Origin: an uncultured Clostridia bacterium
GTDB lineage: Bacteria; Bacillota; Clostridia; TANB77; CAG-508
Length of the DNA: 64,000 bases
NCBI GenBank assembly: GCA_947167965.1
Contig: CAMVJW010000002.1
Coordinates: forward strand, 110,968-174,967
Direction: 5' to 3'
The notes below the pieces were generated by a model. The model was given only the letters and a program-made list of their open reading frames with translations, did not search any database and had not been told where the DNA came from. Both the position numbers and the translations under genes were made by a program. Numbering within the stretch: the first letter of the stretch is position 1; every line of letters begins with the position of its first letter. Positions 53,837 through 63,857 of this stretch are shown piece after piece.

Positions 53837-55867
53837 TTAAACCTCCATTACAATTGGAATTATCATAGGGTTTCTTTTTGTTTTAGAATAAATATAATCA
53901 CGTAAGTTTTCCCTAATAGAATTCTTTATTGTAGTCCATTCTGTAACTCCTTGGTATTCGCATCTTCTAACTTCATTTCTTACTACATTTTTAATGTCAT
54001 CCATAACATTTCCATTTTCTTTAACATATACGAATCCTCTAGATATAACATCTGGTCCAGCAATAACTTGTCCAGAACCATCCATTGTTAATACTACAAC
54101 AATTAATCCATCTTGAGATAAGTGCTGACGATCTCTTAATACAACATTTCCAACATCCCCGACACCTAATCCGTCTACAAGAATTATTCCTGATTGAACC
54201 TGTCCTGTAAATTCTGCACTATTTTTGTCTATTTCTAAAACCTTTCCGTTTTCCATTTTTAAAATATTTTCTTTTGGAATATTCATTAATTTTGCTGTTT
54301 CGCTATGAGCAATTAAATGTCTATAATCACCATGGACAGGTATAAAGTATTTAGGTTTTGTTAATGCTATGATCATTTTTTGTTCTTCTTGGCAAGCATG
54401 TCCTGAAACATGTACATCTTCTAATGCTGAATATACAACTTCTGCACCTATTTGCATAAGTGCATCTATAACTTTTGATACACTTTTTTCATTTCCTATA
54501 ATTGGATTTGCAGAAATAATAACTAAATCATTAGGTGTAATTTTTACTTTTCTATGATTTCCATAGGCCATTCTTGTTAATGCAGACATTGTTTCTCCCT
54601 GGCTTCCTGTAGTTATTATTAATAATTTATCATCTGTATAGTTTGATATCATATCAATATCTATAAATAGATTATCTGGACAATCAATATATCCAAGCTC
54701 TCTTGCAGTTGTTATCATATTTATCATACTTCTACCACATACTGCAACTTTTCTATTATATTTAACTGCTGAATTTACTATTTGCTGAACTCTATGTACA
54801 TTTGATGCAAATGTTGCAACAACAATTCTTTTTGTTGAATTTAAAAACAATCTGTCAAACACCTCTCCTACAGTACTTTCTGACATTGTAAATCCTTTTC
54901 TTTCTGAATTTGTTGAATCAGACATAAGAGCTAAAACTCCTCTTTTTCCAAGTTCAGAAAGTCTTGCAAAATCCATTAGTTTTCCATCCATTGGAGTAAA
55001 ATCTACTTTGAAGTCCCCTGTGTGAACTATAACTCCAACTGGAGTTGTAATCGCAAACATTACAGAATCTGGTATACTATGAGAACTTTGAATAAATTCT
55101 ACTTTAAAGTTTTTTCCTAATCTAATTGTTTGTCCTGGATTTACTTCATTTAATATTGTAGATTCTGTTAGATTATGTTCTTCTAATTTGTTTTTAATTA
55201 ATCCTAATGTTAATTTAGTTCCATAAATTGGTGTATTTACTTGTTTTAAGAAATAAGGTACTCCTCCTATGTGGTCTTCATGTCCATGTGTAATTACCAT
55301 TCCTTTTAATTTTTCTTGATTTCTTACTATATATGTAATGTCAGGTATTACAATATCTACACCTAACATATCATCATCTGGAAATGTTAATCCACAGTCT
55401 ACTACAATCATTTCTCCATCATATTCAAATACAGTAATATTTTTTCCAACTTCATGTAGTCCTCCAAGAGGTATTATTTTTAGTTTTGGCATTTTGAATC
55501 CAAAACCTTCACCTGTCTTTCTTAATGCTTTTTCTTTTGGCACTTCTTTTAGTGCAGAAGTATTTCCTATTGTTAGTGATCTGTTTTCTTCTTTTTTGTT
55601 TTCATTAACATTTAGATTATTCTCATTTTTTTTCTTTGTATTTTTTGTACTTTTTGTATTTCTTGACTTTCTTGTTTTGGCTATATTGCCATCATTTTTT
55701 TTGTTTTCATTATTTTTATTTTCTTCTTTTTTTATTGATGCCATTTCTGTTAATTCAATTTTTTTATTTTTGTTACTTTCTTTCTTTTTTGAATAACCTC
55801 TTTTAGCTGTTCTTTTTGTAACATTAGCTTTATTTGTAGAAATGTCATTTGTGTTTTTTTCTTCCAT
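53837..55867 (-). CDS. rnj: Ribonuclease J with a long basic N-terminal extension
   Basis: 676 residues. Endo- and 5'-3' exonuclease for mRNA decay. The catalytic part begins near residue 128 (LKIIPLGGLHEVGKNITVFE). VITHGHEDHIGGVPYFLKQV is the zinc motif; SDSTNSERKGFTMSE, ATFASNVHRVQQIVNSAVKY and PVHGDYRHLIAHSETAKLM are RNase J blocks. The first about 125 residues are a Lys/Asn/Glu low-complexity segment, probably disordered and RNA-binding. A hairpin in its leader and a promoter overlapping the uvrA end suggest its own control. Confidence 0.95.
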   Translation of the reverse strand: MEEKNTNDISTNKANVTKRTAKRGYSKKKESNKNKKIELTEMASIKKEENKNNENKKNDGNIAKTRKSRNTKSTKNTKKKNENNLNVNENKKEENRSLTIGNTSALKEVPKEKALRKTGEGFGFKMPKLKIIPLGGLHEVGKNITVFEYDGEMIVVDCGLTFPDDDMLGVDIVIPDITYIVRNQEKLKGMVITHGHEDHIGGVPYFLKQVNTPIYGTKLTLGLIKNKLEEHNLTESTILNEVNPGQTIRLGKNFKVEFIQSSHSIPDSVMFAITTPVGVIVHTGDFKVDFTPMDGKLMDFARLSELGKRGVLALMSDSTNSERKGFTMSESTVGEVFDRLFLNSTKRIVVATFASNVHRVQQIVNSAVKYNRKVAVCGRSMINMITTARELGYIDCPDNLFIDIDMISNYTDDKLLIITTGSQGETMSALTRMAYGNHRKVKITPNDLVIISANPIIGNEKSVSKVIDALMQIGAEVVYSALEDVHVSGHACQEEQKMIIALTKPKYFIPVHGDYRHLIAHSETAKLMNIPKENILKMENGKVLEIDKNSAEFTGQVQSGIILVDGLGVGDVGNVVLRDRQHLSQDGLIVVVLTMDGSGQVIAGPDVISRGFVYVKENGNVMDDIKNVVRNEVRRCEYQGVTEWTTIKNSIRENLRDYIYSKTKRNPMIIPIVMEV

Positions 55868-55917
55868 TTTGTCTCTCCTTCTTTTTTTGGTTTTAAACCA
55901 TCAAAAGATATGACTTC

Positions 55918-55953
55918 TAAACTGTGAAATTACAGCATATTATTCACAGTTTA
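55918..55953 (-). promoter_or_regulatory. Hairpin in the RNase J mRNA leader
   Basis: An 11-bp stem TAAACTGTGAA/TTCACAGTTTA, loop 14 nt, about 50 nt before the RNase J ATG inside a leader of about 155 nt. Not followed by a T run, so not a terminator; could stabilise the 5' end or act in feedback on RNase J, which is inference. Confidence 0.5.
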
Positions 55954-56027
55954 AAAATCTTTCTTTTAAATATTTAATTTATCTCATTTTTTTATTTGGT
56001 TTAAAATCTCATTTAATTATGGCATCT

Positions 56028-56056
56028 ATTATAGCACTTTTTCTAGCTTAAGTCAA
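56028..56056 (-). promoter_or_regulatory. Sigma-A promoter of RNase J, overlapping the uvrA stop codon
   Basis: Minus strand: TTGACT, 17 nt, TATAAT. The TGA of the -35 box is the uvrA stop codon (56053-56055). Confidence 0.88.
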
Positions 56057-58926
56057 ATTAAATATTTTTTTAGAAACTTACCAGTATAGCTTTTTTCATT
56101 TTTACAAATTTGCTCTGGTGTACCTACAGCAACAACTTCTCCACCATTTTCTCCACCTTCAGGTCCTAAATCTATAATATAATCAGCTGTTTTTATCAAA
56201 TCTAAATTGTGTTCTATTACTACTGCAGTATTTCCTGTATCTACTAATCTATGTAAAATATCTACTAATCTATGTACATCTGCTATATGTAATCCTGTAG
56301 TTGGTTCATCTAAAATATACAGTGTTTTTCCTGTCGCTCTTTTTGATAATTCCGTAGCAAGTTTAACTCTTTGAGCTTCTCCTCCTGAAAGAGTTGTTGA
56401 ACTTTGTTCCAATTTTATATATCCTAAGCCAACATCATTTAATGTTTGTATTTTATTTTTAATTTTTGGAATTTTATCAAAAAACTCTAATGCTTCTTCA
56501 ACAGTCATGTCTAATACATCAGATATGTTTTTCCCCTTAAATTTAATTTCTAGAGTTTCATAATTATATCTTTTTCCTTTACATACTTCACAAGGTACAT
56601 ATACATCTGGTAAAAAATGCATTTCTATTTTATGAACTCCGTCTCCTTGACAAGATTCACATCTTCCACCTGGAACATTAAAACTAAATCTTCCTTTATT
56701 ATATCCTCTTAATTTTGCTTCATTTGTTGTTGCAAAAATATCTCTTATCTCATCAAATACTCCTGTATATGTTGCAGGGTTTGATCTTGGAGTTCTTCCT
56801 ATTGGAGATTGATCAATATTTATTATTTTATCTATGTTTTCTATACCTGTTATCTCTTTACACTTTCCAGGTTTTTCTGTACTCTTATTAATTTTTTGTG
56901 CAATTGTTTTATATAAAATTTCATTAATTAATGTTGATTTACCAGAACCAGAAACTCCTGTAATACAGGTGAATACTCCTAAAGGAAATTTTACATCTAT
57001 ATTTTTTAAATTATGCTCTACTGCTCCTTTTATTTCTATGTTTTTCCCTTTTACTGGTTTTCTACGTTTTTTTGGTATTTCTATTTTCTTTCTACCACTT
57101 AAATATTGCCCTGTTATTGATTCTTTTACTTCTTTTATTTCTTCAGCTGTTCCTTGGGCCATTATATTTCCACCGTGAACTCCTGCCCCAGGACCAATAT
57201 CTATTATTTCATCAGCAGCATACATTGTGTCTTCATCATGCTCTACAACAATTAATGTATTTCCTAAGTCTCTTAATTTTTTTAATGTATTTAATAATTT
57301 TTCATTATCTCTTTGATGAAGTCCAATACTTGGCTCATCTAATATGTATAATACCCCTGTTAATCCTGATCCTATTTGTGTTGCAAGCCTTATTCTTTGT
57401 GATTCTCCTCCTGATAAAGTTCCCGAACTTCTAGTAAGCGTTAAATACTCTAATCCAACATCAATTAAAAATTGTAATCTTTTATCAATTTCTTTTAAAA
57501 CTAAATCTGAAATCATTTTTTCTTTTTCAGTTAGCTTTAAATCTCTTAAATATTCTTGGGTTCTTTTTATTGGCATATCAGTAAGTTCATTTATATTTTT
57601 ATCTCCAATTTTAATAGATAATATTTCTTTTTTTAATCTAGTTCCTTTGCATGTAGGACAATCTAAATTACTCATATAGTATTCATAAAAGTCTCTCATT
57701 CCTTGTGATTTTGTTTCACTATGACGTCTTTCTAATGTTGGAATTACTCCTTCAAAAGGTGCTGTAAATCTTCTTGTTCCAAAAGCTGATGTATATTCAA
57801 AATCAATCTCTTCATCACCTGTTCCATATAGAATCTTATTTAAAAAGTCCTTTGGCAATTTTTTGATTGGTTTATTAATATCAACATTATATTTTTTTGC
57901 TATTGATTCAAAGTACATTTTTGCCATCGTTTCGCCTTTTTTCATTGTACTTGCGCCAAATGCTTTAACCCCATCATATAAAGTTTTGTCCTTATCTGGA
58001 ATTATTAAATCTTCATCTATTTTCATTAAATATCCTATTCCTAAGCAGTCTGGACATGCTCCAAATGGGTTATTAAAAGAGAACATTCTAGGTGTTATTT
58101 CTGGAAAGCTGAAACCACAAGTTGGACAAGCATAATTACAGCTAAATAACACTTCTCTAGTTCCATCTTCTTTTTCTATTCCACCAAATGGTTGTAAGTC
58201 TTCACTATTTTGCATAATACTTATTACAACAAGTTTTGAAGCAGCATTTAGAGCTGTTTCAATAGATTCTGTTAATCTGCTTCTTATGTCTTCTTTTATC
58301 ACTAATCTATCAACAATTAAATCTATTTGATGCTTTTTATTCTTTTCAAGATTTATTTCATCTGATAAATCATATATTTCATCATCAATTCTTGCTCTTA
58401 CAAATCCTTCTTTTCTATATTGATCTAATTCTTTTTTGTATTCTCCTTTTTTTCCTCTAACAACTGGTGCTAATACTTGAATTTTTGTATTAGTAGGTAA
58501 TGTTAATACTTTATCAACTATTTGATCTATTGATTGTCTCTCTATTTTTATCCCACAATTTGGACAATATGGAACTCCAATTCTTGCATATAACAAACGA
58601 ATATAATCATATATTTCAGTAACAGTTCCTACTGTTGAACGTGGATTTTTAGATGTTGTTTTTTGATCAATTGATATTGCAGGAGAAAGCCCTTCTATTT
58701 TTTGTACATCTGGTTTTTCCATTATTCCTAAGAATTGTCTTGCATAAGATGATAAACTTTCTACATATCTTCTTTGTCCTTCTGCATATAATGTATCAAA
58801 TGCCAAAGAGGACTTTCCTGATCCAGAAAGTCCAGTAACTACCACTAATTTATTTCTTGGAATTTTTACATTTATATTTTTTAAGTTATGTACTTTTGCG
58901 CCTTCAATTATTATATTATCATTCAT
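56053..58926 (-). CDS. uvrA: Excinuclease ABC subunit A
   Basis: 957 residues. Damage-recognition ATPase of nucleotide excision repair. Two ABC modules: Walker [13 protein letters not shown] and [12 protein letters not shown], signatures [14 protein letters not shown] and [14 protein letters not shown]. Zinc fingers CPNCG..., CPTCKGTRL and [16 protein letters not shown] are intact. uvrB is not adjacent. No terminator is seen after it, so RNase J could also be read from uvrA transcripts. Confidence 0.97.
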   Translation of the reverse strand: MNDNIIIEGAKVHNLKNINVKIPRNKLVVVTGLSGSGKSSLAFDTLYAEGQRRYVESLSSYARQFLGIMEKPDVQKIEGLSPAISIDQKTTSKNPRSTVGTVTEIYDYIRLLYARIGVPYCPNCGIKIERQSIDQIVDKVLTLPTNTKIQVLAPVVRGKKGEYKKELDQYRKEGFVRARIDDEIYDLSDEINLEKNKKHQIDLIVDRLVIKEDIRSRLTESIETALNAASKLVVISIMQNSEDLQPFGGIEKEDGTREVLFSCNYACPTCGFSFPEITPRMFSFNNPFGACPDCLGIGYLMKIDEDLIIPDKDKTLYDGVKAFGASTMKKGETMAKMYFESIAKKYNVDINKPIKKLPKDFLNKILYGTGDEEIDFEYTSAFGTRRFTAPFEGVIPTLERRHSETKSQGMRDFYEYYMSNLDCPTCKGTRLKKEILSIKIGDKNINELTDMPIKRTQEYLRDLKLTEKEKMISDLVLKEIDKRLQFLIDVGLEYLTLTRSSGTLSGGESQRIRLATQIGSGLTGVLYILDEPSIGLHQRDNEKLLNTLKKLRDLGNTLIVVEHDEDTMYAADEIIDIGPGAGVHGGNIMAQGTAEEIKEVKESITGQYLSGRKKIEIPKKRRKPVKGKNIEIKGAVEHNLKNIDVKFPLGVFTCITGVSGSGKSTLINEILYKTIAQKINKSTEKPGKCKEITGIENIDKIINIDQSPIGRTPRSNPATYTGVFDEIRDIFATTNEAKLRGYNKGRFSFNVPGGRCESCQGDGVHKIEMHFLPDVYVPCEVCKGKRYNYETLEIKFKGKNISDVLDMTVEEALEFFDKIPKIKNKIQTLNDVGLGYIKLEQSSTTLSGGEAQRVKLATELSKRATGKTLYILDEPTTGLHIADVHRLVDILHRLVDTGNTAVVIEHNLDLIKTADYIIDLGPEGGENGGEVVAVGTPEQICKNEKSYTGKFLKKYLI

Positions 58927-58981
58927 TTATAATATCATTCCTTTTTTTGTATTATTTAGTTTAGAAACATACTATTTTTGT

Positions 58982-59533
58982 TTAAGTCCCTATTTTTATA
59001 GTTCTTTTTCTGTATACCTTTATTGATTTAAAAAAGTCTATAAATTCTTTTGCTTCCAATATTTTTTCTAAATCAAATTCTTTTGTTTCATCTAATCTTC
59101 CTATGTTTATTGTAATACTATAAGAATCATTTAATAATATTGTTAAATATGCATCATATATATCATTAGCATATAAATAAGCATCATAATTTCCAAATTT
59201 ATATTCTCTGAATATTCTTCTTTCTTTTCTGCTTTCTTTTGTATCATAGTATTCTTCTTTTGATGTTTCTGAAAAATATGCATCAAAATCTATATTTAAA
59301 TCTTCATTTTTAACATGAATTTCAGAATACTTACCATTAATATTATCTACACTAGTTAGTATATATTTATAATCTTTATCAAATCTAAAAAACGCCTTTA
59401 ATCCTGCATTATCATCATACAGCTCTATAGTATTTCTATTAAAGTATTTAAATCCAAAAAAAGTTATAATTCCTATTTGAAGTAAAACTATAAAAAGTAA
59501 TAGTAATATAAAAACAGTTTTTTTCTTTTTCAT
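58982..59533 (-). CDS. Unknown membrane-anchored 183-residue protein
   Basis: Short basic start and one N-terminal membrane helix ([20 protein letters not shown]), then a Tyr/Asp/Lys-rich outside domain of about 150 residues with a beta-like pattern ([40 protein letters not shown]). No lipobox Cys. Function unknown; lies between uvrA and the DUF362 gene. Confidence 0.65.
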   Translation of the reverse strand: MKKKKTVFILLLLFIVLLQIGIITFFGFKYFNRNTIELYDDNAGLKAFFRFDKDYKYILTSVDNINGKYSEIHVKNEDLNIDFDAYFSETSKEEYYDTKESRKERRIFREYKFGNYDAYLYANDIYDAYLTILLNDSYSITINIGRLDETKEFDLEKILEAKEFIDFFKSIKVYRKRTIKIGT

Positions 59534-59575
59534 TAATAATCTCCTAATTTGAGCAATATAATTATAAAATTAATA

Positions 59576-60463
59576 TTATATATTTATTAACTCATATTCT
59601 GTATTTCCAAGGCCTAATGATTTTGCATATTCTGTTATATGTCTTCCAAATCTAGTATCAATTCTTTCTTTTATTGACTCTGTTCCTTGTTCGTGAGTAG
59701 CCCATATTGCATCAATAAATGCTTGATCATTTGCAACTGGATCTAAACTTGCAAATATTCCAATATCTCCAATAACAGGATCTCCTTGATGAGAATCACA
59801 ATCACAATCTAGACTAATTGCATTTGCTACAGTAATATATACAATTGGTTTATTTTGTTCTTTTAGATAATCAGATACTGCTGTTGCAGCTTCTGCCATA
59901 GATTCTATAAAGTCTTTTTGCTCATATTTTACAGTCCAGCATTTATCTGGATCTGCTGTTTGTCCACAACTATGTATATATGCTTTTCCATTTCTAGATG
60001 CAATTCCAATAGATTGATTTTTTAAATTAGCTCCAAATCCACCCATTGCATGTCCTTTTCCGTGTGCTAAATTTAGTATTGAATCATAATTTTTAAAATT
60101 TTCTCCTATAATATCATATTTTAAATGTTTTCCATTTTTTACAGGAATTTTAAATTCTCCATCTCCATCCATAATATCTACATCTGCAAATGAAGTAAAT
60201 CCATGTTCTTTTGCAACTTTAATATGATCTTCTTTAGTATTTCTTTTTCCAAGATATGCAGTATTGCACTCAATTATAGTTCCATTTAATTTCTTAACTA
60301 GTGGTCCAATTAGTTCAGCCTTTAAATACCCTTTAGAACCTGCTTCTCCAGTAGATACTTTAACTCCAATCTTTCCTGGTAATTCTACTCCCAAACTTTC
60401 ATATATTTTAATTAAATTTTCTGGAGTAATTTCTTTACAAAAATAAACTTTTGATTTTTCCAT
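59576..60463 (-). CDS. DUF362 domain protein
   Basis: 295 residues from ATG 60463 (MEKSKVYFCKEITPENLIKI); an upstream frame to 60508 is only Lys-rich and lacks a ribosome site. GKIGVKVSTGEAGSKGYLKA, ECNTAYLGKRNTKEDHIKVA, NLAHGKGHAMGGFGANLKNQ and GDIGIFASLDPVANDQAFID are DUF362 blocks. Cys cluster ISLDCDCDSHQGD and HSCGQTADPDKCW could bind a metal or Fe-S, but no ferredoxin CxxCxxC domain is fused. Reaction unknown. AAGGTAATG region gives the ribosome site. Confidence 0.88.
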   Translation of the reverse strand: MEKSKVYFCKEITPENLIKIYESLGVELPGKIGVKVSTGEAGSKGYLKAELIGPLVKKLNGTIIECNTAYLGKRNTKEDHIKVAKEHGFTSFADVDIMDGDGEFKIPVKNGKHLKYDIIGENFKNYDSILNLAHGKGHAMGGFGANLKNQSIGIASRNGKAYIHSCGQTADPDKCWTVKYEQKDFIESMAEAATAVSDYLKEQNKPIVYITVANAISLDCDCDSHQGDPVIGDIGIFASLDPVANDQAFIDAIWATHEQGTESIKERIDTRFGRHITEYAKSLGLGNTEYELINI

Positions 60464-60518
60464 AACATTACCTTCTTTCTTTTTTTTCTCATTAAATTTA
60501 TTATTCAAATAATATCAT

Positions 60519-60552
60519 AAATGCAAGCAATTTTCAATAATTGCTTGCATTT
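60519..60552 (-). terminator. Hairpin after the ABC transporter gene
   Basis: A 14-bp perfect stem AAATGCAAGCAATT/AATTGCTTGCATTT with a 6-nt loop, between the ABC gene stop and the DUF362 gene. The T run is short (TTTATGATATT on the minus strand). Confidence 0.65.
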
Positions 60553-60577
60553 TAATCTATTATATTTTTATACATTT

Positions 60578-63187
60578 TTATTCTGTTCTTAATACTACTG
60601 CTGGATCTTTTTTAGCTGCAAATTTTGCTGGTATTAATCCTGCTATAACATTTAAAACTATACTTATTAGAATAAGAACTGCTCCACCTAAAATTGGAAG
60701 AGAAGCAATTGTTGATACTCCTATTATTTTTCCTAATATTAAATTTATAGGAATATCTAATAATAATGTAATTGCTATACCCATTATTCCAGAAATGGCA
60801 CCCTCTATAAATGTTTCAGCATTAAATATTTTAGATATATCTTTTTTAGATGTACCCATTGCTCTTAAGATTCCAATCTCTTTTGTTCTTTCTAATACAG
60901 ATATATACGTGATTATAGCTATCATTATAGATGATACCACAAGTGAAATTGATACAAATGCCATTAACACATAGCTTATAATATCTACAATTCTAGTTAC
61001 AGATGTCATCATCGTTCCTACAAAATCTGTATATTCTATTGTATTTTCTTCTTTTCCCATTTCTTTTTGTTTTTCATTATATTTTGATATTTCATCTTTT
61101 ATTATTTCTTTATTCTCAAATGCAATAGGATATATATTAATTGCTGAAGGATTATTTAAATCAACAATTCCAAGTTTTTTCTCATTATCTTCATATGTTG
61201 CTGAACTAATTTCAGAATATGATGATAAAAACTCTAGCTTTTCTTCTTCAGTCATTTTACTTAATTGTATTTTTTGTTCATTTGTAAGTGTTGCTAATGG
61301 ATTTTGTGTATTTCCAATTGAATTATTTTCATTTTTAACAAACTCTGTTCCTGTAAATACATTTATTTCTTTATTTTCTTTTTGTTCTTTAACAATGTCT
61401 GATCCATTTATTTTGTCTATAGCATACTTAGTTAGTTCATTTAAGTAACCAATTTCTCCATAAGTTTCTGTTGTAATATTACTTTCTTCTTTAGGTTTTA
61501 TTATTCCAGCTATTTTTATATCAAGTGCATTATCTAATTTTGATTTTATAAAATCTTGATTTTTGCTTTTGTCTTTCCAAATACCATTTTCTTTAACAAA
61601 ATATTCATAATTTAATAATAGTTTAAATTTTAGATTTAGGAAATCCTCATATGTATATGCTTCATCATTTCCTTTTTCAACTTTTTCACCATTCATTATT
61701 TTTTTATACATGTCTTTTACTTCACTTAAATCTTTTAGTCCTAATGAATATAAAGTATAATCACTTATTTGATTATTCTTATCTAATATTAAAACTACCT
61801 CTTGTTTATTTTCTGGAAAATGACCAGCAATAACATCATATTGTGTTTTTAATAAATCTAAATTATCTAAAAGTTCACTCCATATATTTGTTGATGTCAT
61901 ACTAGATGATGTAGTAGCAGCATCCATTGTAAACATATTTCCTAATTCCCCGAATGAGGTCATTACTTGGCTTGGATTCGTTTGTGTATAAGTATCATCA
62001 TCATTTAATTTATATAAATTTAAATCAAAATTATAGCTATATTGAATTGCATTGGAATTTTCTTTTATTAAACTATCCTCATTTTCCAAATGGTTTTTAA
62101 ATTCCTCTAAGTTATTTGTTTGAACCTCTTGAGACATAGTACTTATTATATCTGTCATTATATTTTTCTTATGGATTTTATCATCATTATATTCAATATT
62201 ATCTTCTCTTTGATCCATCATTGCTACCATTAGAGTAGACATATCAACTGATTCTTTTTCTATTGAAATAGGATATGAAGATAATGTATCTTCCTCAACT
62301 TTTTTTATATAATTTCTCATTCCAGTAGATAAAGAAAGAATTAGTGCGATTCCAATTATCCCAACACTACCAGCAAATGATGTTAAAAATGTTCTTCCCT
62401 TTTTTGTCATCAAATTATTTAAACTAAGATGTAAAGCAGTAAAGAAACTCATTTGAGTTTTTTTAGATTTTGATTTTTTTCTATTTTCTTTTATTTCTGC
62501 TGTTTCATCTGTACAAGGATTAGAATCACTAGTTATTTTTCCATCAACTAATTTTACTATTCTTGTAGAATACTTTTCAGCTAAATCTGGATTATGTGTT
62601 ACCATTACAATTAATTTATCCTTAGAAATAGTTTTTAGTAATTCCATTATTTGTACACTTGTTTTGGTGTCTAAAGCACCAGTTGGTTCATCAGCAAGAA
62701 TTATATCTGGATCATTAACAATAGCCCTTGCAATTGCAACTCTTTGCATTTGACCACCTGATAATTGATTTGGCTTTTTATGGATTTGATCTTTTAATCC
62801 AACATCCTCCAGTGCTTTAATTGCCTTTTTCTTTTTTTCTTCTTTTGAATATCCAGAAATAGTAAGTGACATTTCAACATTAGATAATACAGTTTGGTGA
62901 GGTATTAAATTATAGCTTTGAAACACAAATCCAACAGAATAATTTCTATAGTAATCCCAATCTCTGTCTTTATAGTCTTTTGTTGATTTGCCATTAATTA
63001 ATAAATCACCATCTGAATATCTATCTAATCCACCAATAATATTTAAAAGAGTAGTTTTACCACATCCACTAGGACCTAATATAGAAACAAATTCAGAATC
63101 TCTTAATTTTAAATCTATCCCTTTAAGTGCTTGGATTGTTTCTCCACCCATGGTGTAGTCTTTTTTTATATTTTTTAATTCTAACAT
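60578..63187 (-). CDS. MacB-like ABC transporter, ATPase fused to FtsX-type permease
   Basis: 869 residues. ATPase 1-225: Walker A GPSGCGKTTLLN, signature LSGGQMQRVAIARAI, Walker B DIILADEPTGALD. Then a basic linker, a first membrane helix (about 265-290), a very large outside domain (about 290-740) and three C-terminal helices of the FtsX type (VDIISYVLMAFVSISLVVSS, ERTKEIGILRAMGTSKKDI). Typical of Firmicute efflux pumps for antimicrobial peptides or lipids, driven by shape change. No two-component genes nearby. Promoter at 63228-63256. Confidence 0.92.
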   Translation of the reverse strand: MLELKNIKKDYTMGGETIQALKGIDLKLRDSEFVSILGPSGCGKTTLLNIIGGLDRYSDGDLLINGKSTKDYKDRDWDYYRNYSVGFVFQSYNLIPHQTVLSNVEMSLTISGYSKEEKKKKAIKALEDVGLKDQIHKKPNQLSGGQMQRVAIARAIVNDPDIILADEPTGALDTKTSVQIMELLKTISKDKLIVMVTHNPDLAEKYSTRIVKLVDGKITSDSNPCTDETAEIKENRKKSKSKKTQMSFFTALHLSLNNLMTKKGRTFLTSFAGSVGIIGIALILSLSTGMRNYIKKVEEDTLSSYPISIEKESVDMSTLMVAMMDQREDNIEYNDDKIHKKNIMTDIISTMSQEVQTNNLEEFKNHLENEDSLIKENSNAIQYSYNFDLNLYKLNDDDTYTQTNPSQVMTSFGELGNMFTMDAATTSSSMTSTNIWSELLDNLDLLKTQYDVIAGHFPENKQEVVLILDKNNQISDYTLYSLGLKDLSEVKDMYKKIMNGEKVEKGNDEAYTYEDFLNLKFKLLLNYEYFVKENGIWKDKSKNQDFIKSKLDNALDIKIAGIIKPKEESNITTETYGEIGYLNELTKYAIDKINGSDIVKEQKENKEINVFTGTEFVKNENNSIGNTQNPLATLTNEQKIQLSKMTEEEKLEFLSSYSEISSATYEDNEKKLGIVDLNNPSAINIYPIAFENKEIIKDEISKYNEKQKEMGKEENTIEYTDFVGTMMTSVTRIVDIISYVLMAFVSISLVVSSIMIAIITYISVLERTKEIGILRAMGTSKKDISKIFNAETFIEGAISGIMGIAITLLLDIPINLILGKIIGVSTIASLPILGGAVLILISIVLNVIAGLIPAKFAAKKDPAVVLRTE

Positions 63188-63227
63188 AAATTCTCCTTAA
63201 ATTTTATTATATTAATTGTTTGGCAAT

Positions 63228-63256
63228 ATATTACCATAAATTTAGGTGTTTTTCAA
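63228..63256 (-). promoter_or_regulatory. Probable promoter of the ABC transporter gene
   Basis: Minus strand: TTGAAA, 17 nt, TAATAT, about 33 nt before the ATG. Confidence 0.6.
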
Positions 63257-63266
63257 TTAATATATA

Positions 63267-63308
63267 AAAGAACATATTAACATAGAAACCTATATTAATA
63301 TGTTCTTT
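63267..63308 (-). terminator. Terminator of the 5S-tRNA-Asn unit
   Basis: AAAGAACATATTAA pairs with TTAATATGTTCTTT (14 bp), inner ATAG/CTAT continues the stem, followed by TTTTATATATT on the minus strand. It begins 7 nt after the tRNA CCA. Confidence 0.88.
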
Positions 63309-63314
63309 AAATTT

Positions 63315-63623
63315 TGGCGCCTTGTGCAGGGCTCGAACCTGCGACCTATCGGTTACGTACCACATTAACTTTCGTTAACATTATATTATAAATATAATTT
63401 GTAGTCTGGACTTGCTCTTTACCATATCAAAAATGACTTAGGTAGGTGGTGTAAAGTCTCTACACACAGCATATTGCTTTGCTCGGTATTGTCTTCAGCA
63501 TAATCTGTTAAGAGTTTCACCGAATTAGCCACCTTATCATTTATATGTTTCCATATAAAGCTGCTATCTTGGTTAAGAAACCTACTTTACAGCCGAGCGC
63601 TCTACCAACTGAGCTAACAAGGC
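63315..63623 (-). tRNA. tRNA-Asn(GUU), interrupted by a group I intron
   Basis: Exon 1 is 63589-63623 (35 nt), exon 2 63315-63355 (41 nt with encoded CCA). Joined: acceptor GCCUUGU/ACAAGGC (7 pairs), D arm GCUC/GAGC, anticodon stem UCGG/CCGA, loop CUGUUAA with anticodon GUU, variable loop of 5 nt, T arm GCAGG-UUCGAGC-CCUGC, discriminator G as in tRNA-Asn. The split is between U35 and U36, inside the anticodon. An alternative joining that reads GUA (Tyr) is rejected: bacterial tRNA-Tyr has a long variable arm, and only the Asn reading leaves intron ends U|...G|. It lies 11 nt after 5S rRNA. Confidence 0.88.
63356..63588 (-). other. Group I self-splicing intron in tRNA-Asn
   Basis: 233 nt, no ORF. 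In the RNA: 5' exon ends in U and the intron ends in G, as group I requires. P1 can form from CUGU with GUAG in the first nucleotides. P2 UUUAUAUG-GAAA-CAUAUAAA; P3 GGUGG with CCACC; P4 UUCGGU (after CUAA) with ACCGAG; P5 CUU..CAG/CUG..AAG; P6 AGC/GCU; P7 GACUU (in GUGUAGAGACUU) with AAGUC (in GCAAGUCCAGAC); a P9-type hairpin UUAAC-GAAA-GUUAA near the 3' end. The order P3-P4-P5-P6-P7-P3'-P8-P7' is canonical. Small size and GAAA loops resemble compact tRNA-borne bacterial introns. Splicing itself is inferred. Confidence 0.88.
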
Positions 63624-63634
63624 AAATATAAAAA

Positions 63635-63749
63635 CTAGCGACAACCTATCTTTCCAGTAGGGTAACCCACAAGTATTTTCGGCACTATTCTGCTTGACTT
63701 CTGTGTTCGGGATGGGAACAGGTATTTCCAAAATAGTTATCATCACTAG
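63635..63749 (-). rRNA. rrf: 5S ribosomal RNA
   Basis: 115 nt. Terminal stem CUAGUGAU...GUCGCUAG; internal ACCUGUUCCCAUCCCGAACA and GUCAAGC are the conserved 5S helix II/III region, and GGGUUACCC is helix IV. It has its own promoter and is followed directly by tRNA-Asn; no 23S sequence lies in the 250 nt upstream within the window, so it is probably not the tail of an rrn operon. Confidence 0.95.
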
Positions 63750-63781
63750 AAAATTGATAACTTATTAAATTTACATTTTGT

Positions 63782-63810
63782 ATTATATTACATTATTTAC
63801 TTTTTTGCAA
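63782..63810 (-). promoter_or_regulatory. Sigma-A promoter of the 5S-tRNA-Asn unit
   Basis: Minus strand: TTGCAA, 17 nt, TATAAT. The start site would be about 25 nt before the mature 5S end. Confidence 0.88.
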
Positions 63811-63857
63811 TAGTTTATACAAAATTAATGAAAAATAACTATAATAAAGTATATAGC

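Noticed and set aside
63315..63623. Reading the split tRNA as tRNA-Tyr (GUA)
   Set aside because: This needs exon joining at CUGUA or CUGUAA, breaks the U|...G| intron rule, and bacterial tRNA-Tyr has a long variable arm whereas this one has five nucleotides.
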